A stretch of 64,000 nucleotides of DNA from Gemmobacter denitrificans (GTDB taxonomy: Bacteria > Pseudomonadota > Alphaproteobacteria > Rhodobacterales > Rhodobacteraceae). The stretch is taken from assembly GCF_036964905.1 (NCBI RefSeq), contig NZ_JBALHR010000005.1, positions 124,001 through 188,000 on the forward strand, read 5' to 3'. The notes below the pieces were generated by a model that was not told the DNA's origin, ran no database searches, and worked only from the letters and a program-made list of their open reading frames with translations. Each line of letters begins with the position of its first letter. Within the stretch, counting starts at the first letter, position 1. Shown piece after piece: positions 1 to 8,622 of this stretch. The translations under genes and the position numbers were made by a program.

Positions 1-336
1 TCCACCACATTGGACGCGCGGTCGCGCGACAATCTTCGATTGCTGGCTGACCTGCTGTCAGTGGGGGCGTTCAACGATCAGCAGGTGGTGCTGGCCGGCT
101 TCTCTGATGGGTCCGGCGACGGGGCTGCCAATCTGCAGCTGTCGGAAAGCCGGGCCATGGGCATTGCCACCGCATTGGCAGAGATGAGCCCAGATTTGCC
201 CGAGGGTCAGGCCTTTCCCGATGTGATGGCCTTTGGCGAGGCCCTGCCAATGGCCTGCGACACCACAGCCGCCGGACGGCGGGCCAATCGGCGGGTCGAG
301 GTCTGGGTGCGCCCTAAAGGTATTGCTGCGCCCTGA
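1..336 (+). CDS. OmpA-domain protein, C-terminal part only (cut by window edge)
   Basis: The frame is open from base 1 and ends at the TGA at 334-336, so only the last 111 residues are seen. They form an OmpA-like peptidoglycan-binding domain: a strand ending VLAGFSDG, a helix with NLQLSESRA, and a closing RRANRRVEVWV strand whose arginines typically contact diaminopimelate. Such domains anchor periplasmic or outer-membrane proteins to the cell wall. In related genomes the domain can be fused behind a phosphate-binding-type periplasmic domain, but that part would lie outside this window. The 3' end overlaps the convergent radC gene by 23 bases. The TTG at 10 is internal, not a start. Confidence 0.7.
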   Translation, partial: STTLDARSRDNLRLLADLLSVGAFNDQQVVLAGFSDGSGDGAANLQLSESRAMGIATALAEMSPDLPEGQAFPDVMAFGEALPMACDTTAAGRRANRRVEVWVRPKGIAAP

Positions 337-1090
337 AGCTCAACTCGCGTTCCTTGCCGATGATGATGTGATCATGCAGCACGATGCCCAGAACCTCGGC
401 CGCATCGCGGATCTGCGCTGTCATTGCGATATCGGCATCGGACGGGGTGGGATCGCCAGAGGGGTGATTGTGCACCAGAATCAGGGCACAGGCATTCAAC
501 TCCAACGCCCGTTTCACCACTTCGCGCGGATAGACGGGAACATGATCCACCGTGCCACGCGCCTGTTCCTCGTCAGCAATCAGGACGTTTTTCCGGTCCA
601 GAAACAACACCCGGAACTGTTCCGTCTCGCGATGCGCCATGGCGGTGTGGCAATAATCGAGCAGTGCCGCCCAGCCTGACAGGACCGGCCGCTGCATCAC
701 CCGCGACCGGGCCATGCGCTGTGCCACCGCCTCCAGCAGTTTCAGTTCCAGCACCACCGCATCCCCGACACCCTTGACCTGCAGCAGGCGCGGCAGCGGT
801 GCGGCAATCACCCGGTTCAGATCGCCGAAGGTATCCAGCAGCTGCCGGGCCAGCGGTTTCACATCCTGCCGCGGGATCGCCCGGAACAGCACAAGTTCCA
901 GCAATTCGTAATCCGGCATCGCAGCTGCGCCGCCTTCCAGAAATCGCTGGCGCAGCCGTTTGCGGTGATCAGCGATGTAGGAAGGCAGGCGCCCTTCCAC
1001 AGGCGCAGCCAGTACCACATCATCCTCATCACCCGGCGGGGCAAAAAGGGGCAATGAAGCTTCGGCAAAGGCGCTGGATTTCGGGCTCAT
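314..1090 (-). CDS. radC: RadC-family JAB/MPN domain protein
   Basis: 258 residues from the ATG at 1090; an in-frame upstream start at 1150 would run through the gyrB downstream hairpin. An N-terminal helix-hairpin-helix region (LLQVKGVGDAVVLELK, about residues 90-105) precedes the JAMM metal motif HNHPSGDPTPSDAD (about 207-220), with the two His and the Asp as zinc ligands. RadC was named for a repair phenotype that was later reassigned; its biochemical role is unsettled, and in several bacteria it is induced with competence genes. A CtrA-like box lies 25-39 bases upstream of the start. The gene follows gyrB on the same strand, separated by a GC-rich hairpin, and overlaps the OmpA gene tail-to-tail. 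Confidence 0.93.
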   Translation of the reverse strand: MSPKSSAFAEASLPLFAPPGDEDDVVLAAPVEGRLPSYIADHRKRLRQRFLEGGAAAMPDYELLELVLFRAIPRQDVKPLARQLLDTFGDLNRVIAAPLPRLLQVKGVGDAVVLELKLLEAVAQRMARSRVMQRPVLSGWAALLDYCHTAMAHRETEQFRVLFLDRKNVLIADEEQARGTVDHVPVYPREVVKRALELNACALILVHNHPSGDPTPSDADIAMTAQIRDAAEVLGIVLHDHIIIGKERELSFRAQQYL

Positions 1091-1114
1091 GCCGCGCAGG
1101 GTGCGGCAGAAGGG

Positions 1115-1129
1115 TAAACCAGTGGTTAA
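1115..1129 (-). promoter_or_regulatory. CtrA-like box upstream of radC
   Basis: On the minus strand this reads TTAACCACTGGTTTA followed by CC: TTAA, seven bases, TTTA. That is 7 of 8 matches to the CtrA consensus TTAA-N7-TTAA. It ends 25 bases before the radC ATG, where it could overlap a promoter. Identified by eye only. Confidence 0.4.
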
Positions 1130-1138
1130 CGCGCCGGG

Positions 1139-1161
1139 CACCCCGGCCATTGGCCGGGGTG
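1139..1161 (-). terminator. GC hairpin downstream of gyrB
   Basis: A perfect 10-bp inverted repeat (CACCCCGGCC / GGCCGGGGTG) with a 3-base loop starts 10 bases after the gyrB stop codon. No T-run follows on the minus strand, so it may be a weak terminator, a pause or an mRNA 3'-end stabiliser. Confidence 0.5.
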
Positions 1162-1170
1162 CGGCAGCAA

Positions 1171-3621
1171 TCAGAAGTCCAGGTTTTCCACGTTCAGCGC
1201 ATTCTGCTGGATGAATTCGCGGCGCGGTTCCACCACATCACCCATCAGTTTGGTGAACAGATCATCCGCCTCTGCCACGTCATCGACACGCACCTGCAGC
1301 AGTGTGCGGGCGTCCGGGTCCAGCGTGGTTTCCCAAAGCTGCTCGGGGTTCATCTCCCCCAGCCCCTTGTACCGCTGCAGCGACAGGCCCTTTTCGCCCT
1401 CGGCCAGAATGGCCTTCAACAATTCGGTCGGGCCATGGATCGGTTGATCCCGATCCTTGCGCACCAAACGGGCCCCGGAGGCAAAGACATCGCGGCTTTG
1501 CGCAGACATTTGCGAAAGCTTGCGTGCCTCGCCCGACCGTAGCACCGCACCATCCAGTGTGCGCAACTCTTCCACGCCCCGCAGGATGCGCGACAGGCGG
1601 ATGCCGTGGTCCTGCGTGATGCGGCCTTGCCAACCACGTTCATATTCCACAGCGACCCCGTCCAACCGCCGCGCCACCATATCGGCCACCAGTTGCAGGT
1701 CGGCATCGGCACGACCCTGATCGAAGGCCCCGGCCAGCGCCGCCTGCTCCAGAATGTTGCGCGGGTAATGCGTCGGAAATGCCTCCAGCACCCGGCGGAA
1801 GGCGCGGGCACCTTCGACGATGCGCAGCAGATCGGCGCCTGCCACCTCTTCGCCGGTGCCAAGGCGCAGCACGGCCCCTTCGACCCCTTGTTGAATCAGG
1901 TAATCTTCAAACGCCGCCTGATCCTTGAGATAGACCTCCGACTTGCCGCGGGCCACTTTGTACAGCGGCGGCTGCGCGATATAAAGATAGCCGCCATCAA
2001 TGATTTCGGGCATTTGCCGGTAGAAGAAGGTCAGCAGCAGCGTGCGGATATGCGCGCCATCCACGTCAGCATCGGTCATGATGATGATCTTGTGGTATCG
2101 CAGCTTCTTGATATCGAATTCATCGCGGCCGATCCCGGTGCCCAGAGCGGTGATCAGCGTGCCCACCGTCTCTGACGACAGCATCCGGTCGAACCGCGCG
2201 CGTTCCACATTCAGGATCTTGCCGCGCAGCGGCAGCACGGCCTGTTGCTTGCGCGATCGCCCCTGTTTGGCCGACCCACCGGCGCTGTCACCCTCGACGA
2301 TGAAAAGTTCCGAAAGGGCCGGGTCTTTTTCCTGACAATCGGCCAGCTTGCCGGGCAGCGAGGCCACATCCATCGCGGTCTTGCGCCGCGTCAATTCGCG
2401 CGCCTTGCGGGCGGCTTCACGGGCCAGCGCCGCTTCGATGATCTTGCCGACGATGATCTTGGCCTGCGCCGGGTTTTCTTCGAACCACTCGCCCAGCTTT
2501 TCGTTCACCAGGTTTTCGACGGCCGGGCGCACCTCGGACGAGACCAGCTTGTCCTTGGTCTGGCTGGAGAATTTCGGATCAGGCACCTTGACCGACAGCA
2601 CACAGGTCAACCCTTCGCGCGCATCATCGCCTGTGAAATCGACCTTTTCGCGTTTGGCGATGCCACTGTCCTGCGCGTATTTGGTGATCGTCCGGGTCAG
2701 GGCCGCGCGCAGGCCCGCCAGATGGGTGCCGCCATCGCGCTGCGGGATGTTATTGGTGAAGGGCAGCACCGATTCATGGTAGCTGTCATTCCACCACATC
2801 GCGACCTCGACCCCGATGCCGCCACGTTCGCCCACCATATAGATCGGCTCGGCCATGACCGAAGTCTTTGACCGATCCAGGTATTTCACAAACTCCCGAA
2901 CCCCGCCCTCGTAGAACAGCTCGGTCTTCACCGGCTCGGCATGGCGGTCATCCTCGATGATGATGCGCACACCGGAATTGAGGAAGGCGAGTTCGCGCAG
3001 CCGCGTCTCCAGCACCTTGAAGCTGTAGTCGAGGTTGGAGAACGTGCCATCTTCGCGGTTGGTCTTGGCGCTGGCCAGAAAACGCACCTCGGTGCCTCGC
3101 TGGCCGGGGGCTGGCCCCACGTCATGCACATGCACCACACATTCGCCGAATTCGAACCGCGCGCGATATTCGCGATCATTCCGCCAGACCGTCAGTTCCA
3201 GCCATTCCGACAGCGCATTGACCACCGAAACCCCGACGCCGTGCAGGCCGCCCGACACTTTGTAGGCATTGCCGCTTTCGTCGGTGTTGTTGAATTTGCC
3301 GCCGGCATGCAGCTGGGTCATGATGACTTCGGCTGCGGAAACGCCCTCTTCCTGATGGATATCCACCGGGATACCGCGCCCGTTATCGCGCACGGAAACG
3401 CTGTCATCGGCATGGATTTTCACATGCACATAATCGGCATGACCTGCCAGCGCCTCGTCGATGCCGTTATCGACAACCTCATAGACCATATGATGCAGGC
3501 CCGAGCCGTCATCGGTGTCACCGATATACATGCCGGGGCGCTTGCGAACAGCCTCCAACCCCTTGAGAACCTTGATGGAATCCGCGCCATACTCGGCGGG
3601 TTTCTTGGCTTCTTCGGCCAT
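1171..3621 (-). CDS. gyrB: DNA gyrase subunit B
   Basis: 816 residues, the normal length for proteobacterial GyrB. The N-terminal GHKL ATPase shows YEVVDNGIDEA (47-57), DNGRGIPV (79-86) and GGLHGVG (124-130). The TOPRIM part shows EGDSAGGSA and the metal-binding DADVDGAH, followed by the C-terminal QRYKGLGEMNPEQLWETT motif that contacts GyrA. GyrB supplies the ATP-driven part of negative supercoiling. It is the distal gene of the dnaA-dnaN-recF-gyrB order, but two unrelated genes separate it from recF. A gap of 80 bases to the LysE-type gene, containing a short hairpin, suggests it may have its own promoter. Confidence 0.99.
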   Translation of the reverse strand: MAEEAKKPAEYGADSIKVLKGLEAVRKRPGMYIGDTDDGSGLHHMVYEVVDNGIDEALAGHADYVHVKIHADDSVSVRDNGRGIPVDIHQEEGVSAAEVIMTQLHAGGKFNNTDESGNAYKVSGGLHGVGVSVVNALSEWLELTVWRNDREYRARFEFGECVVHVHDVGPAPGQRGTEVRFLASAKTNREDGTFSNLDYSFKVLETRLRELAFLNSGVRIIIEDDRHAEPVKTELFYEGGVREFVKYLDRSKTSVMAEPIYMVGERGGIGVEVAMWWNDSYHESVLPFTNNIPQRDGGTHLAGLRAALTRTITKYAQDSGIAKREKVDFTGDDAREGLTCVLSVKVPDPKFSSQTKDKLVSSEVRPAVENLVNEKLGEWFEENPAQAKIIVGKIIEAALAREAARKARELTRRKTAMDVASLPGKLADCQEKDPALSELFIVEGDSAGGSAKQGRSRKQQAVLPLRGKILNVERARFDRMLSSETVGTLITALGTGIGRDEFDIKKLRYHKIIIMTDADVDGAHIRTLLLTFFYRQMPEIIDGGYLYIAQPPLYKVARGKSEVYLKDQAAFEDYLIQQGVEGAVLRLGTGEEVAGADLLRIVEGARAFRRVLEAFPTHYPRNILEQAALAGAFDQGRADADLQLVADMVARRLDGVAVEYERGWQGRITQDHGIRLSRILRGVEELRTLDGAVLRSGEARKLSQMSAQSRDVFASGARLVRKDRDQPIHGPTELLKAILAEGEKGLSLQRYKGLGEMNPEQLWETTLDPDARTLLQVRVDDVAEADDLFTKLMGDVVEPRREFIQQNALNVENLDF

Positions 3622-3684
3622 GTGCCACGCACCCCTTGAATTGCCTGCAATTTATAGCGGCTGGGGCCGGGAATGTCACCCCTG

Positions 3685-3701
3685 CCCCACAAGATTTGGG
3701 G
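3685..3701 (-). terminator. Short hairpin after the LysE-type gene
   Basis: CCCCA at 3685-3689 and TGGGG at 3697-3701 can pair across a 7-base loop immediately after the LysE-type stop codon. There is no T-run, so it is a weak candidate. Confidence 0.25.
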
Positions 3702-4322
3702 TCAGAGGAAGGGGATCACCGCCGCCACCGCAATGAGCAAGAGCCCTGCCGTCACATTCAGCCGACGCAGGTTTTCCGGGCTGGACAGCAGCGCGCGTGC
3801 GCCATCCAGAAACTTGGCCAAGGCCAGATTGCAAACCATGGGCAAAAAACCCGAAATTGCAATGATCGCCAGAATGTCGGGCCATGTCAGACGCGACAGA
3901 TCGAAAAACCCCGGCAAGGCACCCATATAGAACAGGATCGCCTTGGGATTGCCGATCACTGCCGCAAGCCCGACCGTGAACCCGGCCCATAGGCCCGGCC
4001 GGGTGAGGCGGCTATCGCTGCCCGGGGCTTTGGCGGGGCTGCGCAACAGCATCACGCCCATCACCAGAAACACCGCCGCAGCCACCCATCGCAACAGGCT
4101 GAGCACGTCACCATATTGGGTCGCGATCCAGGACAGGCCCAGAATGGCAGCCAGCGGCCACATCAGATCGCCAATGGCAACGCCCACGGCCAGCGGCCAG
4201 GCCGCACGGAACCCGCCCGAAAGCGCCCGCGCCAGCAGTGCCACCCAGACCGGGCCCGGCACCAGCCACAGACCCAGCATCGCACCCGCATAGGTCAGAA
4301 GTTGCCAGAACGTGACGGTCAT
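3702..4322 (-). CDS. LysE/RhtB-family amino-acid exporter
   Basis: 206 residues from the ATG at 4322, which overlaps the stop of the upstream VOC gene as ATGA; a longer frame starting at 4385 would run into that gene. The protein has about six hydrophobic segments. It carries the family hallmark near the N-terminus (WLVPGPVWVALLARALSGG, equivalent of the PGP...R...G motif) and a second conserved stretch, AVIGNPKAILFYMGALPGFF. LysE/RhtB proteins export basic or neutral amino acids or related metabolites; the substrate cannot be read from sequence. Coupling to recF and the VOC gene suggests co-transcription rather than shared function. Confidence 0.88.
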   Translation of the reverse strand: MTVTFWQLLTYAGAMLGLWLVPGPVWVALLARALSGGFRAAWPLAVGVAIGDLMWPLAAILGLSWIATQYGDVLSLLRWVAAAVFLVMGVMLLRSPAKAPGSDSRLTRPGLWAGFTVGLAAVIGNPKAILFYMGALPGFFDLSRLTWPDILAIIAISGFLPMVCNLALAKFLDGARALLSSPENLRRLNVTAGLLLIAVAAVIPFL

Positions 4323-4759
4323 TTGGGCAACCTCAGGCTGCCATCGGCATCCAATGGCCAGAACGGATTCATCGTAACCTCCCACACATGGCCATCCAGG
4401 TCAGCCCAATAGCCGGAATAGCCACCCCAGAATACCTCTTCCGGGCGTTTCAGCGCTGTCGCGCCGGCGGCGAGGGCTGCCTCAAATGCGGCATCTACCG
4501 CAGCCTCAGTGGCGAAGTTCTGCGCAAAGGTCACGGCTCCCGTGCCAAGCGCGGCACCGGCGCGCCCCTGATCGGTGGCCAGATCGGCGAGGCCAAACAG
4601 CGCCAGCGCCAGACCGTTCATCTGGTAAAACGCCACCCCCTCTTGCGCGCTATGCTCCTGCCAGCCCAACCGGGCGTAAAACGCCTTGGCCACAGCCAGA
4701 TCAGCCACGCCAAGAGTAATCAAGGTCACGCGTTGCGGAGTCATGCTGGGCGGAGTCAT
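4319..4759 (-). CDS. VOC-family (glyoxalase/bleomycin-resistance fold) protein
   Basis: 146 residues. It opens with the typical VOC beta strand and helix (VTLITLGVADLAVAKAFYARLGW) and later shows the paired module ending GYWADLDGHVWEVTMNPFW, where the Asp-rich turn and Glu are common metal-ligand positions. The fold covers glyoxalases, dioxygenases and antibiotic-binding proteins, so no reaction can be assigned. The start ATG at 4759 overlaps the recF stop (ATGA), and a second in-frame ATG at 4744 is possible. Its own stop overlaps the exporter's start, so recF, this gene and the exporter form one coupled string. Confidence 0.85.
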   Translation of the reverse strand: MTPPSMTPQRVTLITLGVADLAVAKAFYARLGWQEHSAQEGVAFYQMNGLALALFGLADLATDQGRAGAALGTGAVTFAQNFATEAAVDAAFEAALAAGATALKRPEEVFWGGYSGYWADLDGHVWEVTMNPFWPLDADGSLRLPK

Positions 4760-5874
4760 GCTGGCACCTCGGTGATGATGGATTGCCCCTCGGCATCCGA
4801 GATTTCAAAGGTTTGCCCCCGCGCACCGAGGCTGTCAAACAGGCCCGGCTCGGTGCCGGTCATGATCGCCTGCGCCCCGGTGGCGCACAATTCATCATAC
4901 AGCGCGGCGCGACGCCCGGCATCCAGATGCGCCGCCACCTCATCCAGCAACAGGATCGGCGGGCGTCCCAGATCCGCCGCGAGTGCCCGGGCATTTGCCA
5001 GGATCAGACTGATCAGCAGCGCTTTCTGTTCACCGGTGGAACATTGATCCGCCGCCACGCCCTTGGCCGTAAACACCGCCGCCAGATCGGCGCGATGCGG
5101 GCCGGTGAGTGTGCGCCCCGCCGCCATCTCGCGACGCCGCCCCTCGGCCAGTGCCTGCGCCAGATCGGCTGCCGCGCCCTCGGGGTTCACCACCTCCAGC
5201 GCCGCCTTGGGAAAAGCCGTGTCCGCGCCCTCCTGCACCGCCAGCAAGCGCGCCACTGTCGCGGCCCGGTTCGCCTCGATAACCGCGCCAGATTGCGCCA
5301 TCTGCGCCTCCAGCGCGGCATACCAATGCGGATCGGACACCTGATCTTTCAGCAGCCGATTGCGGTCGCGCATCGCCTTTTCGTAGGTCAGCACAGCCTC
5401 GGCATGTTCGGGAACAAAGCTCAGCACCATCCGGTCCAGAAATCGACGCCGCCCCTCTGCCGCCTCGATCCACAGCCGGTCCATGCTGGGCACCAACCAG
5501 ACCATGCGCAGGATGCGTGCCAGCGCCAGTTGCGGCGCGGCCTTGCCATCAATACGGACCTGCCGCGCAGCCCCCGGATCTGAAAAGGTTTCCACATCAT
5601 GCGCCGCCGAAAGGCCAGCCACACGGGCCGCGACTTTCCAGCCAAATGCCTCGGGGCGGCGCGCAAGATCTTCTGCAGCGGCCCGACGCAACCCACGCCC
5701 GGGCGACAGCAGCGACACCGCCTCAAGGATATTGGTCTTGCCCGCGCCATTTGCCCCGAACAGGGCCACAGGGCGGCCATCGAACACAAGCTCCGCCGCC
5801 CGATGGCTGCGAAAATGCGACAAACGTAGGGACAGGATTGCCAGCCCGGCCACACCCGGCTTCCTTTGCTTCAT
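4756..5874 (-). CDS. recF: DNA replication/repair protein RecF
   Basis: 372 residues from the ATG at 5874; an in-frame TTG two codons upstream is less likely. The Walker A motif GANGAGKT lies at 40-47. The SMC-type signature (STGEQKALLISLILANA) and Walker B (ILLLDEVAAHLD) lie near residues 270-310. RecF loads RecA at single-strand gaps together with RecO and RecR. The gene lies 47 bases after dnaN in the classical dnaA-dnaN-recF order, and its stop overlaps the start of the VOC gene. Confidence 0.97.
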   Translation of the reverse strand: MKQRKPGVAGLAILSLRLSHFRSHRAAELVFDGRPVALFGANGAGKTNILEAVSLLSPGRGLRRAAAEDLARRPEAFGWKVAARVAGLSAAHDVETFSDPGAARQVRIDGKAAPQLALARILRMVWLVPSMDRLWIEAAEGRRRFLDRMVLSFVPEHAEAVLTYEKAMRDRNRLLKDQVSDPHWYAALEAQMAQSGAVIEANRAATVARLLAVQEGADTAFPKAALEVVNPEGAAADLAQALAEGRRREMAAGRTLTGPHRADLAAVFTAKGVAADQCSTGEQKALLISLILANARALAADLGRPPILLLDEVAAHLDAGRRAALYDELCATGAQAIMTGTEPGLFDSLGARGQTFEISDAEGQSIITEVPA

Positions 5875-5921
5875 ATGCAAGACACGTTGCGGGGGTCCGG
5901 GAGCAAATCCCCGAGGGGAGA

Positions 5922-7040
5922 TCAGACGCGCATCGGCATCACGACATAGACGGCGCTGGTGTCATTGCCTTCGCGCATCAGCGTCGGATCACCCGAGGAA
6001 TTGAACAGGAACACGGCGTTTTCCCGATCCACCTGGCTTGCGATTTCCAGCAGGTATTTGGCGTTGAATCCGATTTCCAGCCGTTCGTCGCCATAGGCCA
6101 CGGCCAGTTCCTCTTCGGCTGCACCACTGTCGGGGGCATTGACCGAAAGGATCAGCCGGTCTTCATCAAGGCTGAGTTTCACGGCGCGCGACCGTTCGGA
6201 AGATACGGTTGCCACCCGGTCCACCGCCTTGGCGAAATCGGTTGCATCCACTTCCAGCCGCCGGGAATTGTTCAGCGGAATCACCCGGGTATAATCGGGG
6301 AACGTCCCGTCGATCACCTTGGAGGTCAGCGTGATCGAAGGCGTGGCAAAACGCACCTTGGTTTCTGAAACCGACACCGCGATCTGCGCCTCGTCATCGT
6401 CCAGCAGTTTGCGCAGTTCATTCACAGTCTTGCGCGGCACGATCACACCCGGCATTCCGGTCGCCCCTTCCGGCAGCGCCGCGTCGATGCGCGCCAACCG
6501 GTGGCCATCGGTCGCCACACAGCGCAGCACCGGCCCCATATCGCCAGTGGAAACATGCATATAGACGCCGTTCAGATAGTACCGGGTTTCTTCGGTCGAA
6601 ATCGCGAATTTCGCCTTGTCGAACAAGCGCCGCAGCACAGGGGCCGGTGCGGCAAAGTTCGTGGTATATTCCGAACTGGCCATGACCGGAAAATCTTCGC
6701 GCGGCAGGGTCGCAAGGTTGAAGGTCGAACGACCCGCCGTCACGGTCAGACGCCCTGCGGCGGCGTCTTCGGCCAGGGTGACCAATGCGCCATCGGGCAG
6801 CTTGCGCACGATTTCATGCAGCATCACCGCCGACACGGTGGTGGCACCCGCGCGTTCCACCATTGCCGGGGCTTTATCCACCACTTCGATATCCAGATCG
6901 GTCGCGCGGAAGCTGACAGTATTGCCCTCAGCCTCGATCAACACATTCGCCAGAATCGGGATCGTGTTGCGGCGTTCCACAACAGATTGCGCTTGCCCCA
7001 CGGCCTTCAGAAGCGTGCCGCGTTCGATGCTGATCTTCAT
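5922..7040 (-). CDS. dnaN: DNA polymerase III beta subunit (sliding clamp)
   Basis: 372 residues from the ATG at 7040 (MKISIERGTLLKAVGQ), the standard clamp N-terminus; a 19-residue upstream extension is unlikely. Three repeated clamp domains are expected, and the protein ends in YVVMPMRV, the conserved C-terminal strand (usually MPMR) that forms the client-peptide pocket. It encircles DNA as a dimer and tethers polymerase III and repair enzymes. The gene lies 199 bases downstream of dnaA on the same strand, with a hairpin between them. Confidence 0.99.
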   Translation of the reverse strand: MKISIERGTLLKAVGQAQSVVERRNTIPILANVLIEAEGNTVSFRATDLDIEVVDKAPAMVERAGATTVSAVMLHEIVRKLPDGALVTLAEDAAAGRLTVTAGRSTFNLATLPREDFPVMASSEYTTNFAAPAPVLRRLFDKAKFAISTEETRYYLNGVYMHVSTGDMGPVLRCVATDGHRLARIDAALPEGATGMPGVIVPRKTVNELRKLLDDDEAQIAVSVSETKVRFATPSITLTSKVIDGTFPDYTRVIPLNNSRRLEVDATDFAKAVDRVATVSSERSRAVKLSLDEDRLILSVNAPDSGAAEEELAVAYGDERLEIGFNAKYLLEIASQVDRENAVFLFNSSGDPTLMREGNDTSAVYVVMPMRV

Positions 7041-7211
7041 CCCTGTCACCCTTTGCTGGCGGGAACACGAAATTACCCGGTTCCTGCCGGTTCTCAAGCC
7101 GTTTTGGCGACATTCCGGCAGATTGGCGGGGGCGTCAAGCGGCGCTGTTGTCGGTTGGCTGCCAAGTATCTGCCGCCGTTGCAGGAAAGGCCCGGTCTTT
7201 CGCCGCGAAAC

Positions 7212-7231
7212 CGGGGCCTGAACAGGCCCCG
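7212..7231 (-). terminator. Hairpin downstream of dnaA
   Basis: A 9-bp perfect inverted repeat, CGGGGCCTG / CAGGCCCCG, is separated by only two bases. It lies 8 bases after the dnaA stop. Only three T residues follow on the minus strand, so it could be partial, allowing some readthrough into dnaN. Confidence 0.5.
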
Positions 7232-7239
7232 TTACACGC

Positions 7240-8622
7240 TCAGGCCTGCAGCAGGCGCTTGAGCAACTGCAGATCGTCCGACAACTGGCTGTCAGTTGCC
7301 ATCAACTCTTCGATCTTGCGCACACCATGCATGATCGTGGTGTGGTCGCGCCCCCCAAAGCGGCGGCCGATTTCAGGCAGGCTGCGCGGGGTCAGTTGTT
7401 TGGACAGATACATCGCTACCTGACGCGGACGGGCGATGGTGCGGAGCCGTTTGGGCCCGATCATGTCCGACAGGCGGATATTGTAATGCTCTGCGACCTT
7501 GCGCTGGATTTCCTCGATGGTGACCTTGCGGTCCGAAGCGCGCAGAATATCGGCAAGACAGTCCTGCGTCAGATCCAGCGTGATTTCACGCCCCACCAGC
7601 GATGCGAAGGCGAAAAGCCGGGTCAATGCGCCTTCCAGCACACGGACATTGGTCGTGATGCGATGGGCAAGGAATTCCAGCACGCCCGGTGCAATCACCA
7701 ACCCGCGATACTGATCACGATATTGGTCGGCCTTCTGTTGCAGAATGCCCAGCCGCAATTCGTAATCCGTCGGATGCAGATCGACGACCAGGCCGCATTG
7801 CAGGCGGCTCTTGATGCGCTCTTCCAGATCCTTGATCTCGCCGGGCGCGCGATCGGCTGAAATGACGATCTGCTTGTTCTGATCCACCAGCGCGTTGAAC
7901 GTGTGGAAGAATTCTTCCTGCGTGCTGTCCTTGCCCGCGATGAACTGCACGTCATCGACCATCAGAACATCAACCGAACGGAACAGTTCCTTGAAATCCA
8001 TCACCGACCGGTCGCGCAGCGCCTGCACGAAACGATACATGAACTGCTCGGCCGACAGATACAGCACCCGCAGATCAGGGCGGCGGGACTGAAGATCATG
8101 GGCAATGGCATGCATCAGGTGCGTCTTGCCAAGGCCCACGCCGCCATACAGGAACAAGGGGTTGAAGCTGACAGGCCCGCCTTCGGCCACGCGACGGGCA
8201 GCGGCATGGGCAAGCTCGTTGGGTTTTCCGACAACAAAGGTGTCAAAGGTAAAGCGCGCATCCAGCGGGGCACCGGGCAGATCTTCATCCGCCGCGCGCG
8301 AACGCATCGCTTTGGCACGGGTCGGCGCTTTGGCGGCAGGTGCGGGTTCTGCAACGGCGGGTTTGGTAGCAGTGCGCGGGGCTGTATTCACGGTGAAATC
8401 AACCCGCTCCACACCCAGACCGGACGAAATCAGCAGCTTGCGGATATGATCCCCATAATTGCGGCGGACCCAGTCGCCGAAGAAGGAGGTCGGCACTTCG
8501 AATTGTGCCACACCATCCGTCAGTTCGGCGAAGACCAGAGGTTCGATCCAAGTAGAATAGTTGTTCTTGCCAAGCCGTTTTTGAAGTTGCTCACGAATCT
8601 CGCCCCAAGTTTCGTTTGTCAT
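7240..8622 (-). CDS. dnaA: Chromosomal replication initiator DnaA
   Basis: 460 residues with all four domains. The N-terminal helicase-binding domain (WGEIREQLQKRL) is followed by an Ala/Pro-rich linker (about 81-110). The AAA+ domain has Walker A GGVGLGKT (160-167) and Walker B VLMVDDVQF (219-227). The C-terminal DNA-binding signature is GRDHTTIMHGVRKIE. DnaA-ATP opens the origin and loads the helicase; in alphaproteobacteria it also acts as a transcription factor. The upstream 515 bases to rpsT contain no clear DnaA-box cluster. Confidence 0.99.
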   Translation of the reverse strand: MTNETWGEIREQLQKRLGKNNYSTWIEPLVFAELTDGVAQFEVPTSFFGDWVRRNYGDHIRKLLISSGLGVERVDFTVNTAPRTATKPAVAEPAPAAKAPTRAKAMRSRAADEDLPGAPLDARFTFDTFVVGKPNELAHAAARRVAEGGPVSFNPLFLYGGVGLGKTHLMHAIAHDLQSRRPDLRVLYLSAEQFMYRFVQALRDRSVMDFKELFRSVDVLMVDDVQFIAGKDSTQEEFFHTFNALVDQNKQIVISADRAPGEIKDLEERIKSRLQCGLVVDLHPTDYELRLGILQQKADQYRDQYRGLVIAPGVLEFLAHRITTNVRVLEGALTRLFAFASLVGREITLDLTQDCLADILRASDRKVTIEEIQRKVAEHYNIRLSDMIGPKRLRTIARPRQVAMYLSKQLTPRSLPEIGRRFGGRDHTTIMHGVRKIEELMATDSQLSDDLQLLKRLLQA

